This document shows, in pieces, positions 21,868 to 28,910 of a stretch of 51,803 nucleotides of DNA. Origin of the DNA: Vulcanimicrobiota bacterium (GTDB lineage: Bacteria; Vulcanimicrobiota; Vulcanimicrobiia; Eremiobacterales; Eremiobacteraceae); the NCBI GenBank assembly GCA_019235715.1, contig JAFAKE010000025.1, positions 1 through 51,803 on the forward strand, read 5' to 3'. Made by a program: the position numbers and the translations under genes. Numbering within the stretch: position 1 is the first letter of the stretch; every line of letters begins with the position of its first letter. The notes under the pieces are model-generated. The model was given only the letters and a program-made list of their open reading frames with translations. It was not told the origin of the DNA and made no database searches.

Positions 21868-22131
21868 TCAATGATAATTGTTCGTGAGACCGCTGCAAAT
21901 CGCGAGTATCCCTAAGAACAGCGCGATGGAGAACAGCACAGAGCAGCCGACGAGTGCGCCGAGCACCGTGATCCACGTCCTGTTCTTGCGCGTGACGAAT
22001 CGCTGGCGCTCGGCCGATATGTTGAGCGCGCCGCAATTCGGGCACAGTGAGGCACTTGCGGCTACCGGCTTGCCGCAGTTCTCGCATAGCGAGAATGCTT
22101 GTGCGCCTTGGGCCGCCGGCGGTTCAGCCAC
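21868..22131 (-). CDS. zinc-ribbon single/double-TM membrane protein
   Basis: 87 residues: N-terminal zinc ribbon CENCGKPVAASASLCPNCG (two CxxC knuckles), a basic linker (RKNR) and one long hydrophobic segment (about residues 55-80). Paralog in plan of the protein at 20789-21199; the two flank the Lgt-like gene. Overlaps the preceding small membrane gene by 8 bases and lies 12 bases before the Lgt-like gene. Such ribbons often tether small bacterial membrane proteins; no partner is known. Confidence 0.72.
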   Translation of the reverse strand: MAEPPAAQGAQAFSLCENCGKPVAASASLCPNCGALNISAERQRFVTRKNRTWITVLGALVGCSVLFSIALFLGILAICSGLTNNYH

Positions 22132-22348
22132 GGAAGAACAGCCAGTACACTTGGAAGGCGGCGATGGCCGCCATCGCGATGACCACCCAGGGCGGCTTTA
22201 CGAAGCAGCGCCACTCGCGCACGCCGGAAGCCGCCGCGTACAGATAGAGCGCGGTTGCAATCGCGGCGGTGGCGAGCAGCGTGTACTTTTGGAAGAGCAG
22301 CGCCAAGAACGCGGCCTTGCAGAACGTGAACGCCCAACCTTCGACCAT
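22124..22348 (-). CDS. small membrane protein, unknown
   Basis: 74 residues from ATG 22348 (MVEGWAFTF), with two hydrophobic helices (about 12-37 and 52-72) and charged W/R/F-rich connectors. The longer reading from 22414 overlaps the radical SAM gene and is basic and non-hydrophobic, so I discount it. It lies 34 bases behind the radical SAM gene and overlaps the next gene by 8. No family recognised. Confidence 0.6.
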   Translation of the reverse strand: MVEGWAFTFCKAAFLALLFQKYTLLATAAIATALYLYAAASGVREWRCFVKPPWVVIAMAAIAAFQVYWLFFRG

Positions 22349-22382
22349 CTCACCGCGCTGGCGACGGACATCCGCTGGGTTG

Positions 22383-23909
22383 TCAACCGCCACGATACAT
22401 CGCAACCTCCGCACGCGTCGTCGCTCCTTCGAGCGCTTTCGCGCGCACTTTCGGAAAAAGGCGGGCCGCGCAGAAGGGCATGCGCACGGGATCGTTGCCC
22501 GCGCTGCCGACGTGCACGCAGCACTGCTCGAGCCGCTCCGCGATCAGCGTGTCTGCATCCATGAAATGTTTGATGGTGATGCGCTTGACGCGCGCGCCGA
22601 CGAATTCGTGCGCAGCGTCTTTGCGGAATGCCGCATTGATGAGGCCGGCGACGCCGCCGAAATCACAGGCAGCGCACAACGTCGCCAAGTGCTTGACGAG
22701 CTCCGGGCGCGACAACGTCATCGACTCTGACATCAGGCCGCCGAGCGCGTCGCGCACGATCGCCAGCGTGTCGGCGAACGCGATGGTGTTGCCGACGACT
22801 CCGAGGTTGCGCTGCAGGACCTCATGGCCGACCAGTTCGACAAGGCTGCGATAGGCGCCGTCGTTCCCCTTGAGCATGTAACCGATCGCACAGCAGTCCG
22901 GGTGGCTGCAGGGCAGCGCGATGAGATCGAGCGCCTTGACGCGCGCGCTCTGCTGCTCGATGCGGCGCAGCACACCGGTCGTCGTGACGCGGTCCATCGG
23001 ATCGAAATGCGGCGCCCGGCCCGATGCGAACACCGGTTGGAACATCACGCCTCCGACGTATGGCGTGTCTAGGGTAGTGTCGAGGACCTGGCCGATAAGA
23101 TCTTGGTTCTCGCGCGTCACGACCATGACGAGCGTCGTGAAGACAGCGGCCGCAGACAGGCGCTCGATCGCCCGCTGTTTCACCGCCCGCAGATCTTGGC
23201 CGCGCAGATCGAGATGCGTCCGCTCACGCTGGCCGTCGTACTGTAGGTAGACTTCAATGCGGCGGCGTTGGTCGTGCAAGAATTCGGCGAGACGACCGTC
23301 GCTGGCGATGCGGATACCGTTGGTGTTGAGCAGCACGCGCGTGACGGGCAGTGCTGCCAGCTCGCGCAAGATCTCGACGATCTGCGGATGGACGGTCGGC
23401 TCGCCGCCGCTGATCATGACCACGTCAAGCCGTCCGCCTTCCCGCTCGATCGCGGTGTGCACGGCCCGCACCACGTTCTCAAGCGGCATAAAGCTCGTCT
23501 GTTTCGGCCCAGATTCCGCGTAACAGGCTGGGCACGACAGATTGCATTGCGACGTGATGTCGAGCAAGAAGATGCAGGTGTGTTGCAGATGGTCCGGGCC
23601 GAGCCCGTATTCGTAGCCGGTCGGAAGCGGGTGGATGTCGGCCGTATCGGGGTTGATGACCTTGGTCGGCACGCGCCACTGCTGCAGGTACCGCCACAAC
23701 TCGAAATCCTCTTCGTAGAGCGACCACACCTGGCCGTGGCCGCGCCGGCAATGACGTCGCAGAAAAACTTTGCCGTCGCGCGCGACGAGGTGGCCGTCCG
23801 CGATGTCGGTGGGCCACTGCGGATCGAATGCTGGGTCGTCGGCGAAGCAGCGCGGACAAACCGCGCGCACGCTCTTCAAAACGGTGTGATCGTTGATGGC
23901 GAGCGCCAT
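22383..23909 (-). CDS. radical SAM protein, tetraether synthase (Tes)-like
   Basis: 508 residues. N-terminal ribbon cysteines Cys18, Cys21 and Cys54; radical SAM cluster Cys122-x3-Cys126-x2-Cys129 (CNLSCPACYAESG), then SGGEPTVHP; further cysteines in LPCSHPDCC (334, 339, 340), LCAAC (412, 415), EQCCVHVG (463, 464) and MPFCAA (480). This multi-cluster plan matches the MJ0619/MA_1486 family, once proposed as pterin methylases and later shown in archaea to join lipid chains into tetraethers. Bacterial homologs are candidate membrane-spanning-lipid enzymes. First gene of the six-gene operon; promoter lies in the 95-base divergent gap. Family assignment strong, substrate inferred. Confidence 0.85.
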   Translation of the reverse strand: MALAINDHTVLKSVRAVCPRCFADDPAFDPQWPTDIADGHLVARDGKVFLRRHCRRGHGQVWSLYEEDFELWRYLQQWRVPTKVINPDTADIHPLPTGYEYGLGPDHLQHTCIFLLDITSQCNLSCPACYAESGPKQTSFMPLENVVRAVHTAIEREGGRLDVVMISGGEPTVHPQIVEILRELAALPVTRVLLNTNGIRIASDGRLAEFLHDQRRRIEVYLQYDGQRERTHLDLRGQDLRAVKQRAIERLSAAAVFTTLVMVVTRENQDLIGQVLDTTLDTPYVGGVMFQPVFASGRAPHFDPMDRVTTTGVLRRIEQQSARVKALDLIALPCSHPDCCAIGYMLKGNDGAYRSLVELVGHEVLQRNLGVVGNTIAFADTLAIVRDALGGLMSESMTLSRPELVKHLATLCAACDFGGVAGLINAAFRKDAAHEFVGARVKRITIKHFMDADTLIAERLEQCCVHVGSAGNDPVRMPFCAARLFPKVRAKALEGATTRAEVAMYRGG

Positions 23910-24004
23910 GCGGAGCGGTGTTGGCGCAATCGCGCGCGGCCGCCTGTCGGGAGTGCGCCGGCGCCCGACAGGGTGGGCTTTTCGCGCCTTGAATGCAAGC
24001 CGCG

Positions 24005-25111
24005 ATGAAGATCGCGGTCATCGGCGCGGGCATCAACGGCCTGTCTTCGGCGTGGGCGCTGATGCGCGACGGTCACGACATCACCGTTGTCGAGCAGGGA
24101 GCGATTCCAAATCCACTCAGCTCATCGTACGATCAAAACCGTCTGATCCGTTTCCCGTACGGTGCCAGCGATGCATATACGAACATGGTGTCGCAAGCAT
24201 ATCGCGCCTGGGATCTGCTGTGGGCGGATTTGGGCGAGACCTTGTACGCACGCACCGGCACGCTCGCGCTGGCCAGAGCTAACGACAGCTGGACGGATCT
24301 TTCGGCCGCGACGCTCGCGCGCGCTGGGATCGAAGCCAAGCGTTTGTCGCCGGCCGACGTCGAGCGCATTTTTCCGATGCTGCTGGCGGATGACGTGCGC
24401 TACGCGCTCTATCTCGACTCAGGCGGGGAGCTGTTCGCAGCGCGCATCGTCGAAGCGCTCGCGCGGCTGTTGTCCACGCGCGGGGCGCAGCTGCGCGAAA
24501 ACACCTTGGTGAAAGATGTGGACGTCGATCGCCCGCGAGTGCGGCTCGCGGATGGCTCGACGATCGAGTCCGACGCTCTCGTGATCGCGGCCGGAGCATG
24601 GGTGAAGCGCCTTGTGCCCTCAATGGCATCTCGCGTCACGCCATCGCGTCAAGTCGTGGCGTACGTGGAAGCGCCGGCCGCATATGCAGCGCATTGGCGC
24701 AGTGGACCGATGCTCATGGACTTGGACGGCGCCGGCTTCTACCTGGTGCCGCCGTACGGCGGAACGGATATGAAGGTGGGCGATCATCGCTTCAGCCTGC
24801 AAGGCCAACCCGATGTCGATCGCGAGCCGGCTCCGGCCGAAGCGGCTGCGGTCTTTGAACAGGCACGGCGTGCCCTGCGCGATTTTAAGGACTATCGCAT
24901 CAAAGCGGCGCGCACGTGCTTCTATACCGTGCAGCCCGAGGAACGCTTTCTTATAGAGCGGCTCGGGAACGCATGGCTGGTCAGTGCCTGCTCGGGCCAC
25001 GGCTTCAAGTTCGGCGCGCTCAACGGCCTGGCGGTCGCCGACGGCATCGGCCAGCGCCGGACCGCCGCCGACATCGGCGCGTACGCGGCCGGGGACGTCG
25101 TCGTGCGTTGA
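24005..25111 (+). CDS. FAD-dependent amine oxidase, monomeric sarcosine oxidase-like
   Basis: 368 residues of the DAO family. FAD fold VIGAGINGLSSAWALMRDGHDITVVEQG at the N-terminus. The C-terminal segment ARTCFYTVQPEERFLIER, then SACSGHGFKFG, corresponds to the covalent-flavin cysteine and SGHGFK region of sarcosine and N-methyltryptophan oxidases, so flavin is probably bound through this Cys. Likely oxidises a secondary or N-methyl amine to imine and peroxide; substrate unknown. Start at ATG 24005 (MKIAVIGAG); ATG 23993 adds four residues. The stop overlaps the ion-channel start (TTGA). Confidence 0.85.
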   Translation: MKIAVIGAGINGLSSAWALMRDGHDITVVEQGAIPNPLSSSYDQNRLIRFPYGASDAYTNMVSQAYRAWDLLWADLGETLYARTGTLALARANDSWTDLSAATLARAGIEAKRLSPADVERIFPMLLADDVRYALYLDSGGELFAARIVEALARLLSTRGAQLRENTLVKDVDVDRPRVRLADGSTIESDALVIAAGAWVKRLVPSMASRVTPSRQVVAYVEAPAAYAAHWRSGPMLMDLDGAGFYLVPPYGGTDMKVGDHRFSLQGQPDVDREPAPAEAAAVFEQARRALRDFKDYRIKAARTCFYTVQPEERFLIERLGNAWLVSACSGHGFKFGALNGLAVADGIGQRRTAADIGAYAAGDVVVR

Positions 25112-26193
25112 ACTCGTTCGACTGGATCTTGTTGATCGTAGGCGTGACGATCGTCTGCCTGATGCTCTACGACGTATTCGCGTCGGTGGTCTTACCGCGC
25201 ATGGCCGGATCGACGCTGCGGCTGAGCGTCGGCATGGTGCGCCAGACGTGGTACGCGTGGCGCACGTTCGCGTTGCGCATCCAAGACGCCGACAAACGCG
25301 AGGACTTCCTTGGACGCTTCGCGCCGGCGATGCTCGTCGGATTGCTCGTCGCCTGGCTCGTCGGCCTTTTGCTCGGCTATGGAGTGATCTTCTACGCCTT
25401 GCGCGTCCACGTCAATCCGCAGATCCACACGTTCGGGGACGCGATCTATTTCGCCGGCGCCTCGGTGCTGACGATCGGATACGGCGACTTTGTCGCGACC
25501 GGATTCTTCACGCGCATGCTCGCGCTTGGCTCTGCAGCGACCGGACTCTCGCTGTTCGCGCTGATCATCTCGTTCATCTTCTCGATCTTCGCGTCGTTTC
25601 AGAAGCGCGAGGTCTTTGTGGTGATGATGGGCGGTCGCGCCGGCGCGCCGCCGTCAGGCGTGACACTGCTCGAGACGATGTCGAAGAACAACCTCAGCGA
25701 TGACTTTTCCAAGAGCTTGCGCGAAGCAGAAGAATGGTCCGCAACGGTGCTCGAGTCGCACCTCGCCTACCCGATCCTCGCGTACTTTCGCTCCAGCCAT
25801 GACGACGAGTCGTGGATCGGAACGCTGGGCGCGCTGCTCGACGCCGCCACGATGATCATCACGCTGACCGATAGCCCGCTCGTCGGCCAAGCGACGCTCA
25901 TGCATATGGCGGGCACGCACCTCGTGCGCGACATGGCCCACTATTTTCGTATATCCGAAACGGGCGAGATCGGCATCGAGCGACAGGAGTTCGATCAAGC
26001 CTGCGCCACCTTGCGCGATGCCGGGTGGAACGTGACGGGCGGTGATGAAGGGTGGGAACGCTTTTCACGGTATCGCGTGAAATACGCAGGCGCGCTCAAC
26101 CGGATGGCGCGATTCTGGGCGATCCCACCATCGCGCTGGATCGGCGATCGTTCGGAGATCGGCGCGCACGCCTTGCACCTGGATGCCCGATAG
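25108..26193 (+). CDS. two-TM/pore potassium-type ion channel
   Basis: 361 residues from TTG 25108, overlapping the preceding stop by four bases. Membrane helices at about 5-25, 73-97 and 138-162, with pore helix and selectivity filter TIGYGD (about 122-127) between the last two, as in Ion_trans_2 channels. The roughly 200-residue cytoplasmic C-terminal part shows no RCK nucleotide fold and no known ligand domain; it is mostly helical. The first helix is separated from the pore unit by an unusually long basic loop. Selectivity for K+ is inferred from GYGD. Confidence 0.83.
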   Translation: MNSFDWILLIVGVTIVCLMLYDVFASVVLPRMAGSTLRLSVGMVRQTWYAWRTFALRIQDADKREDFLGRFAPAMLVGLLVAWLVGLLLGYGVIFYALRVHVNPQIHTFGDAIYFAGASVLTIGYGDFVATGFFTRMLALGSAATGLSLFALIISFIFSIFASFQKREVFVVMMGGRAGAPPSGVTLLETMSKNNLSDDFSKSLREAEEWSATVLESHLAYPILAYFRSSHDDESWIGTLGALLDAATMIITLTDSPLVGQATLMHMAGTHLVRDMAHYFRISETGEIGIERQEFDQACATLRDAGWNVTGGDEGWERFSRYRVKYAGALNRMARFWAIPPSRWIGDRSEIGAHALHLDAR

Positions 26194-26264
26194 GTCGGCT
26201 CCGCAGGCGGCGGGAACCAGCGTTCGCGGCGAACTTTAAGGTTTACGGAGTACCATTCTTACTT

Positions 26265-26870
26265 ATGATACGCTCATTCGCAGCGTGTGCAGCGCTCTTC
26301 GCGATCGCCATCAGCGCTGTTGCACCCGCCAAGCCTGCCGCAGGCGACGTCACGTGGTCGGCCGATCCCGGTCATTCGATAGCTGAGTTCAGCGTCGTCC
26401 ATCTCGGGGTGACGCACGTCCATGGTTCGATCCTCATCACGCAAGCCAGCATCGTGACGCCCGCGCAGGGCTACGTCCCGACATCGATCGATGCGGCGCT
26501 GGATCCGGCGAGCATCGACACGCGCAATTCGGATCGCGATAACGACTTGCGCGGTCCGCAATGGCTTGACGTCGCCAGCTATAAGACGATGACGTTCAAG
26601 AGCACGAACGTCGTGGCTGGGCCGAACGACACGTTCACGGCGAGCGGCGATTTGACGATTCACGGCGTGACGAAGCCGGCAGTACTGGCAGGTCATATCG
26701 ACGGAACGACCATTGACGGCAGAGGCCGCCACCGCGTCTCGTATTCGGCGACGACGACGATCAAACGTCAGGACTTCGGGTTGAACTGGGCGCAGCAGAC
26801 ACCGGGCGGAACATTTGTCGCCGGCGACAACGTCGACATCTCGATCAACATCGAGGCCGTCGCGCGCTAG
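26265..26870 (+). CDS. YceI-family periplasmic lipid-binding protein
   Basis: 201 residues from ATG 26265 with a signal peptide of about 25 residues. Family features: WSADPGHSIAEFSVVHLGVTHVHG, a middle DNDLRGPQWLDVASY segment, FTASGDLTIHGVTKPAVL and a terminal DNVDISINIEAVAR. YceI proteins form a lipocalin-like tunnel that binds isoprenoid or other long lipids; their cellular role is unsettled. A weak GGAG lies 15 bases upstream. 71 bases after the channel gene, so possibly on its own promoter. Confidence 0.9.
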   Translation: MIRSFAACAALFAIAISAVAPAKPAAGDVTWSADPGHSIAEFSVVHLGVTHVHGSILITQASIVTPAQGYVPTSIDAALDPASIDTRNSDRDNDLRGPQWLDVASYKTMTFKSTNVVAGPNDTFTASGDLTIHGVTKPAVLAGHIDGTTIDGRGRHRVSYSATTTIKRQDFGLNWAQQTPGGTFVAGDNVDISINIEAVAR

Positions 26871-26919
26871 TTCCTAGGGTTTCACCTGCGCAGCGGTAAA
26901 CGTCAGAATCATCCATCGT

Positions 26920-27218
26920 GGGATGATGGTGAAATCGGCAGACACAACAGACTTCCGATTGGAGCCGGATGACGGGAAACCACATTCGGGATGCGCTCAA
27001 AGTCGGCGAACTCTCTGCCCGCGGGCGTGACAACGCCGAGCCAAGCTCCGCAAACGGAGAAGTTGTAGAGACTGGACGGGCGCGGCCTACGGCGTGAGAG
27101 ACGCTATGGTCAAGGCACAGTCCGGACCGCAAAACGCGAGGCGGTGGCGAAAGCCATAGCGGCGCGAAAATCTGTTGCCCGCAAGGGCGTCCGGGTTCGA
27201 GTCCCGGTCATCCCACCA
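26920..27218 (+). tRNA. tRNA-Leu(UAA) interrupted by a group I intron
   Basis: Exons 26920-26954 and 27167-27218 fold into a complete class II tRNA. Acceptor stem GGGATGA/TCATCCC, D stem GTG/CAC, anticodon stem ACAGA/TCTGT, loop CTT-AAAA with anticodon TAA, long variable arm GCCC-GCAA-GGGC, T stem CCGGG/CCCGG with loop TTCGAGT, and encoded CCA at 27216-27218. Leu identity is supported by the anticodon and the long variable arm. The intron interrupts the anticodon between U34 and A35, the same site as in cyanobacterial and plastid tRNA-Leu(UAA). The gene lies in the 360-base space between YceI and ppx. Confidence 0.95.
26955..27166 (+). ncRNA. group I intron (IC3-like), self-splicing candidate, 212 nt
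   Basis: Begins after T34 and ends in G27166, as group I introns require. CTT of the exon can pair with GAG at about 26962-26964 (P1, with U.G at the splice site). CTCCG-CAAA-CGGAG at 27046-27059 is a P5-type hairpin. P7 is GACTG (27070-27074) with CAGTC (27118-27122). In the Anabaena intron, as I remember it, the same positions are GACTC/GAGTC, a compensatory change. GTGGC-GAAA-GCCAT at 27144-27157 is the P9 GNRA hairpin. GAGCCAAGC and AGAGACTGGACGGG match the conserved core. No homing-endonuclease ORF is present. Confidence 0.93.
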
Positions 27219-27230
27219 GGTGTTTTGAGC

Positions 27231-28130
27231 TCAGCCCGCCACGTGTTCGCATAAGTATCCGACGAGCAGGTCGCCCTCGCTCACGATGAACGAGGCGACG
27301 CCGCAACGGCGGGCGACCTCGCTGACGATGACGAGTCCGGCCGGAAAGATGTCCGCTCTCGATTCGGGCAGCGCGTGCAGCCGCTTTCGTTGATCGAGAG
27401 GCAACGAACTGACGAGGGCGAGCAAGTCTTCCAGATCATCGAGTCTTACGTCCGCGATGTGAGTCTCCGCGACTGAATCATAGGCGTGCAGCATGCGCGC
27501 CGCGGTATCTGCGGTGCCGCCCACAAAGACGAGCGCCGCGCCGCTCGACAGCGGCGCGCGATCGAGCTCCACGCGAACCGCGGTACGACAGGCGCCGATC
27601 TCTTGCGCCTGCGGCGGATCGTGTTTGATAAACCCCTCCGTCAACCGGACTGCTCCAACCGGCAGTGACGTCACGCGTTCGCGGGTCGCGATCTCCGTGC
27701 TTCCGCCGCCGATATCGGCGACCATCGGACTGCCATTGAGCTTGCGACCGCCGCGCGCGAGCGCCCATCGAGCGCCGTCAAACGACGCGCGTGCTTCTTC
27801 TTCTCCTGTCAGTATGCGCAGATCGGTCCCGGCGATATCTTTGACGCGGGCGGCGAATTCGGCGGCGTTCGCCGCCTCGCGCAGCGCACACGTGCCGATG
27901 ATAAACAGCCTGTCTACGCGCGTGGCGAGGCGCGCGAACTCCGCGATCGCATCGAGCGTGCGACGGATCGCGTTCGGGTCGAGCGATCGGGTGTGTGCGA
28001 TGCCCTGTCCGAGCCGCGTTCCGCGGATATCGTGGTGTTCGAGCGTTAGGCTGCGCTGTCGCGTATCGTCGACGCGTGCGATGAGCAAGCGGCACGAATT
28101 GGTGCCGGCGGAGATGATCGCCGCTCGCAC
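27231..28130 (-). CDS. ppx: exopolyphosphatase / guanosine pentaphosphate phosphatase family
   Basis: 299 residues with the actin-like ATPase fold of Ppx/GppA: ISAGTNSCRLLIA at the start (usual D-x-G-S-N-S replaced by S-A-G-T-N-S), TCALREAANAAEF, ILTGEEEARASFDGA and VADIGGGSTEIA. Hydrolyses polyphosphate or pppGpp. The first-strand aspartate is serine here (position 7), so activity should be checked. It lacks the C-terminal HD-like extension of E. coli Ppx. GTG start directly follows the TAG of the S1-like gene. Last gene of the hrcA-to-ppx run; 12 bases separate it from the tRNA 3' end on the other strand. Confidence 0.85.
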   Translation of the reverse strand: MRAAIISAGTNSCRLLIARVDDTRQRSLTLEHHDIRGTRLGQGIAHTRSLDPNAIRRTLDAIAEFARLATRVDRLFIIGTCALREAANAAEFAARVKDIAGTDLRILTGEEEARASFDGARWALARGGRKLNGSPMVADIGGGSTEIATRERVTSLPVGAVRLTEGFIKHDPPQAQEIGACRTAVRVELDRAPLSSGAALVFVGGTADTAARMLHAYDSVAETHIADVRLDDLEDLLALVSSLPLDQRKRLHALPESRADIFPAGLVIVSEVARRCGVASFIVSEGDLLVGYLCEHVAG

Positions 28131-28523
28131 CTAACGCTTCTTCCGCGGTTGCGTGATCCGCGCGGCGCGCGCTTCCTTGGCGTCTTGCACGCGCGCGGCC
28201 AAGCCGTTATGCGGATCCCAGTCTTCGGTCTGGCGAAGATATTCGATGATCTTCTCGTCAAGCGAGGCATCCGACGCACGTATGCGCTCGACTGGAGCGG
28301 CGCGCTCTGCCCGCGTTGGTTCAGCGCTCTCTGCTGCCGTCGTGAGGAGAAGCCAGCCGTCGCGCTCGGCGACGGAAAAGTCCATACGCGGACGCTGCGA
28401 GCGCGACAGTGCGCGTTTGAGCTGTGCGAACTGCGGGTCAGAAGACGGCAGATTTCCGATACGCCCGTCGGCAAGCCGCACGACGCACCCATAACGGTTG
28501 CACGAAAGCACGGTGCCTTTCAC
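28131..28523 (-). CDS. S1-like RNA-binding domain protein
   Basis: 130 residues. The N-terminal 45 residues (KGTVLSCNRYGCVVRLADGRIGNLP) resemble the first strands of an S1/OB fold, in which a glycine-rich turn leads to the binding face. The rest is charged and ends in a lysine/arginine-rich tail (ITQPRKKR). Placed between ftsB-like and ppx genes, where Gram-positive bacteria carry S1-domain genes (divIC-yabR order). The resemblance in context supports the S1 call; role in RNA binding is inferred. Confidence 0.7.
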   Translation of the reverse strand: MKGTVLSCNRYGCVVRLADGRIGNLPSSDPQFAQLKRALSRSQRPRMDFSVAERDGWLLLTTAAESAEPTRAERAAPVERIRASDASLDEKIIEYLRQTEDWDPHNGLAARVQDAKEARAARITQPRKKR

Positions 28524-28526
28524 GGG

Positions 28527-28910
28527 TCACTTCTGCGCCTGAGGCGCGACCTCGATGAACACCTCGCGCGGCTTGGTTAGGCCAAGCTGCTCGTGGATCA
28601 AGGGTACGAGATACTCGGGGTTGCGCGACAGAATGATGTCTTCGCGCAATTTGACCGTGTCGGAAGAAAGCTGCCGGTTCTGGTCTTCGACCTGATCGAT
28701 CTCGCGGTGCAAATTGTAGTTCGCGGAGCCGACGCGCCAGGCTTGTACGGAAAACGAGACGATCACGAGCAGCGCCGCCGCCAATCCGAGGACCCGCCCG
28801 GCGATCGCCATCACGCGCACCATCGAGCGCTCGCGCTGCTTGCGCGCGGTCTTGCCCAACGACCGGCCGGAGAGGTGATTGAGCGTGCGCCGCAGTTTAC
28901 CGCGCCGCAC
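28527..28910 (-). CDS. septum formation initiator (FtsB/DivIC-like)
   Basis: 127 residues: basic N-terminal tail, one membrane helix (about 36-56, IAGRVLGLAAALLVIVSFSV), a coiled coil with regular heptads (LHREIDQVEDQNRQLSSDTVKLREDI, split over about 68-93) and the FtsB-type NPEYLVPLIHEQLGLTKPRE end. FtsB/DivIC joins FtsL and FtsQ/DivIB at the division site. GTG 28910 overlaps accA by 14 bases; ATG 28823 would give a 98-residue protein closer to the usual length. Gene order divIC-S1-like supports the call. Confidence 0.85.
   Translation of the reverse strand: MRRGKLRRTLNHLSGRSLGKTARKQRERSMVRVMAIAGRVLGLAAALLVIVSFSVQAWRVGSANYNLHREIDQVEDQNRQLSSDTVKLREDIILSRNPEYLVPLIHEQLGLTKPREVFIEVAPQAQK

Noticed and set aside
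23479-24036. 185-codon minus-strand frame over the start of the radical SAM gene
   Set aside because: A shadow of the radical SAM gene and its divergent promoter; composition is not protein-like.
26845-27132. 95-codon minus-strand frame over the tRNA intron
   Set aside because: It lies wholly over tRNA and intron structure and has no protein-like features.
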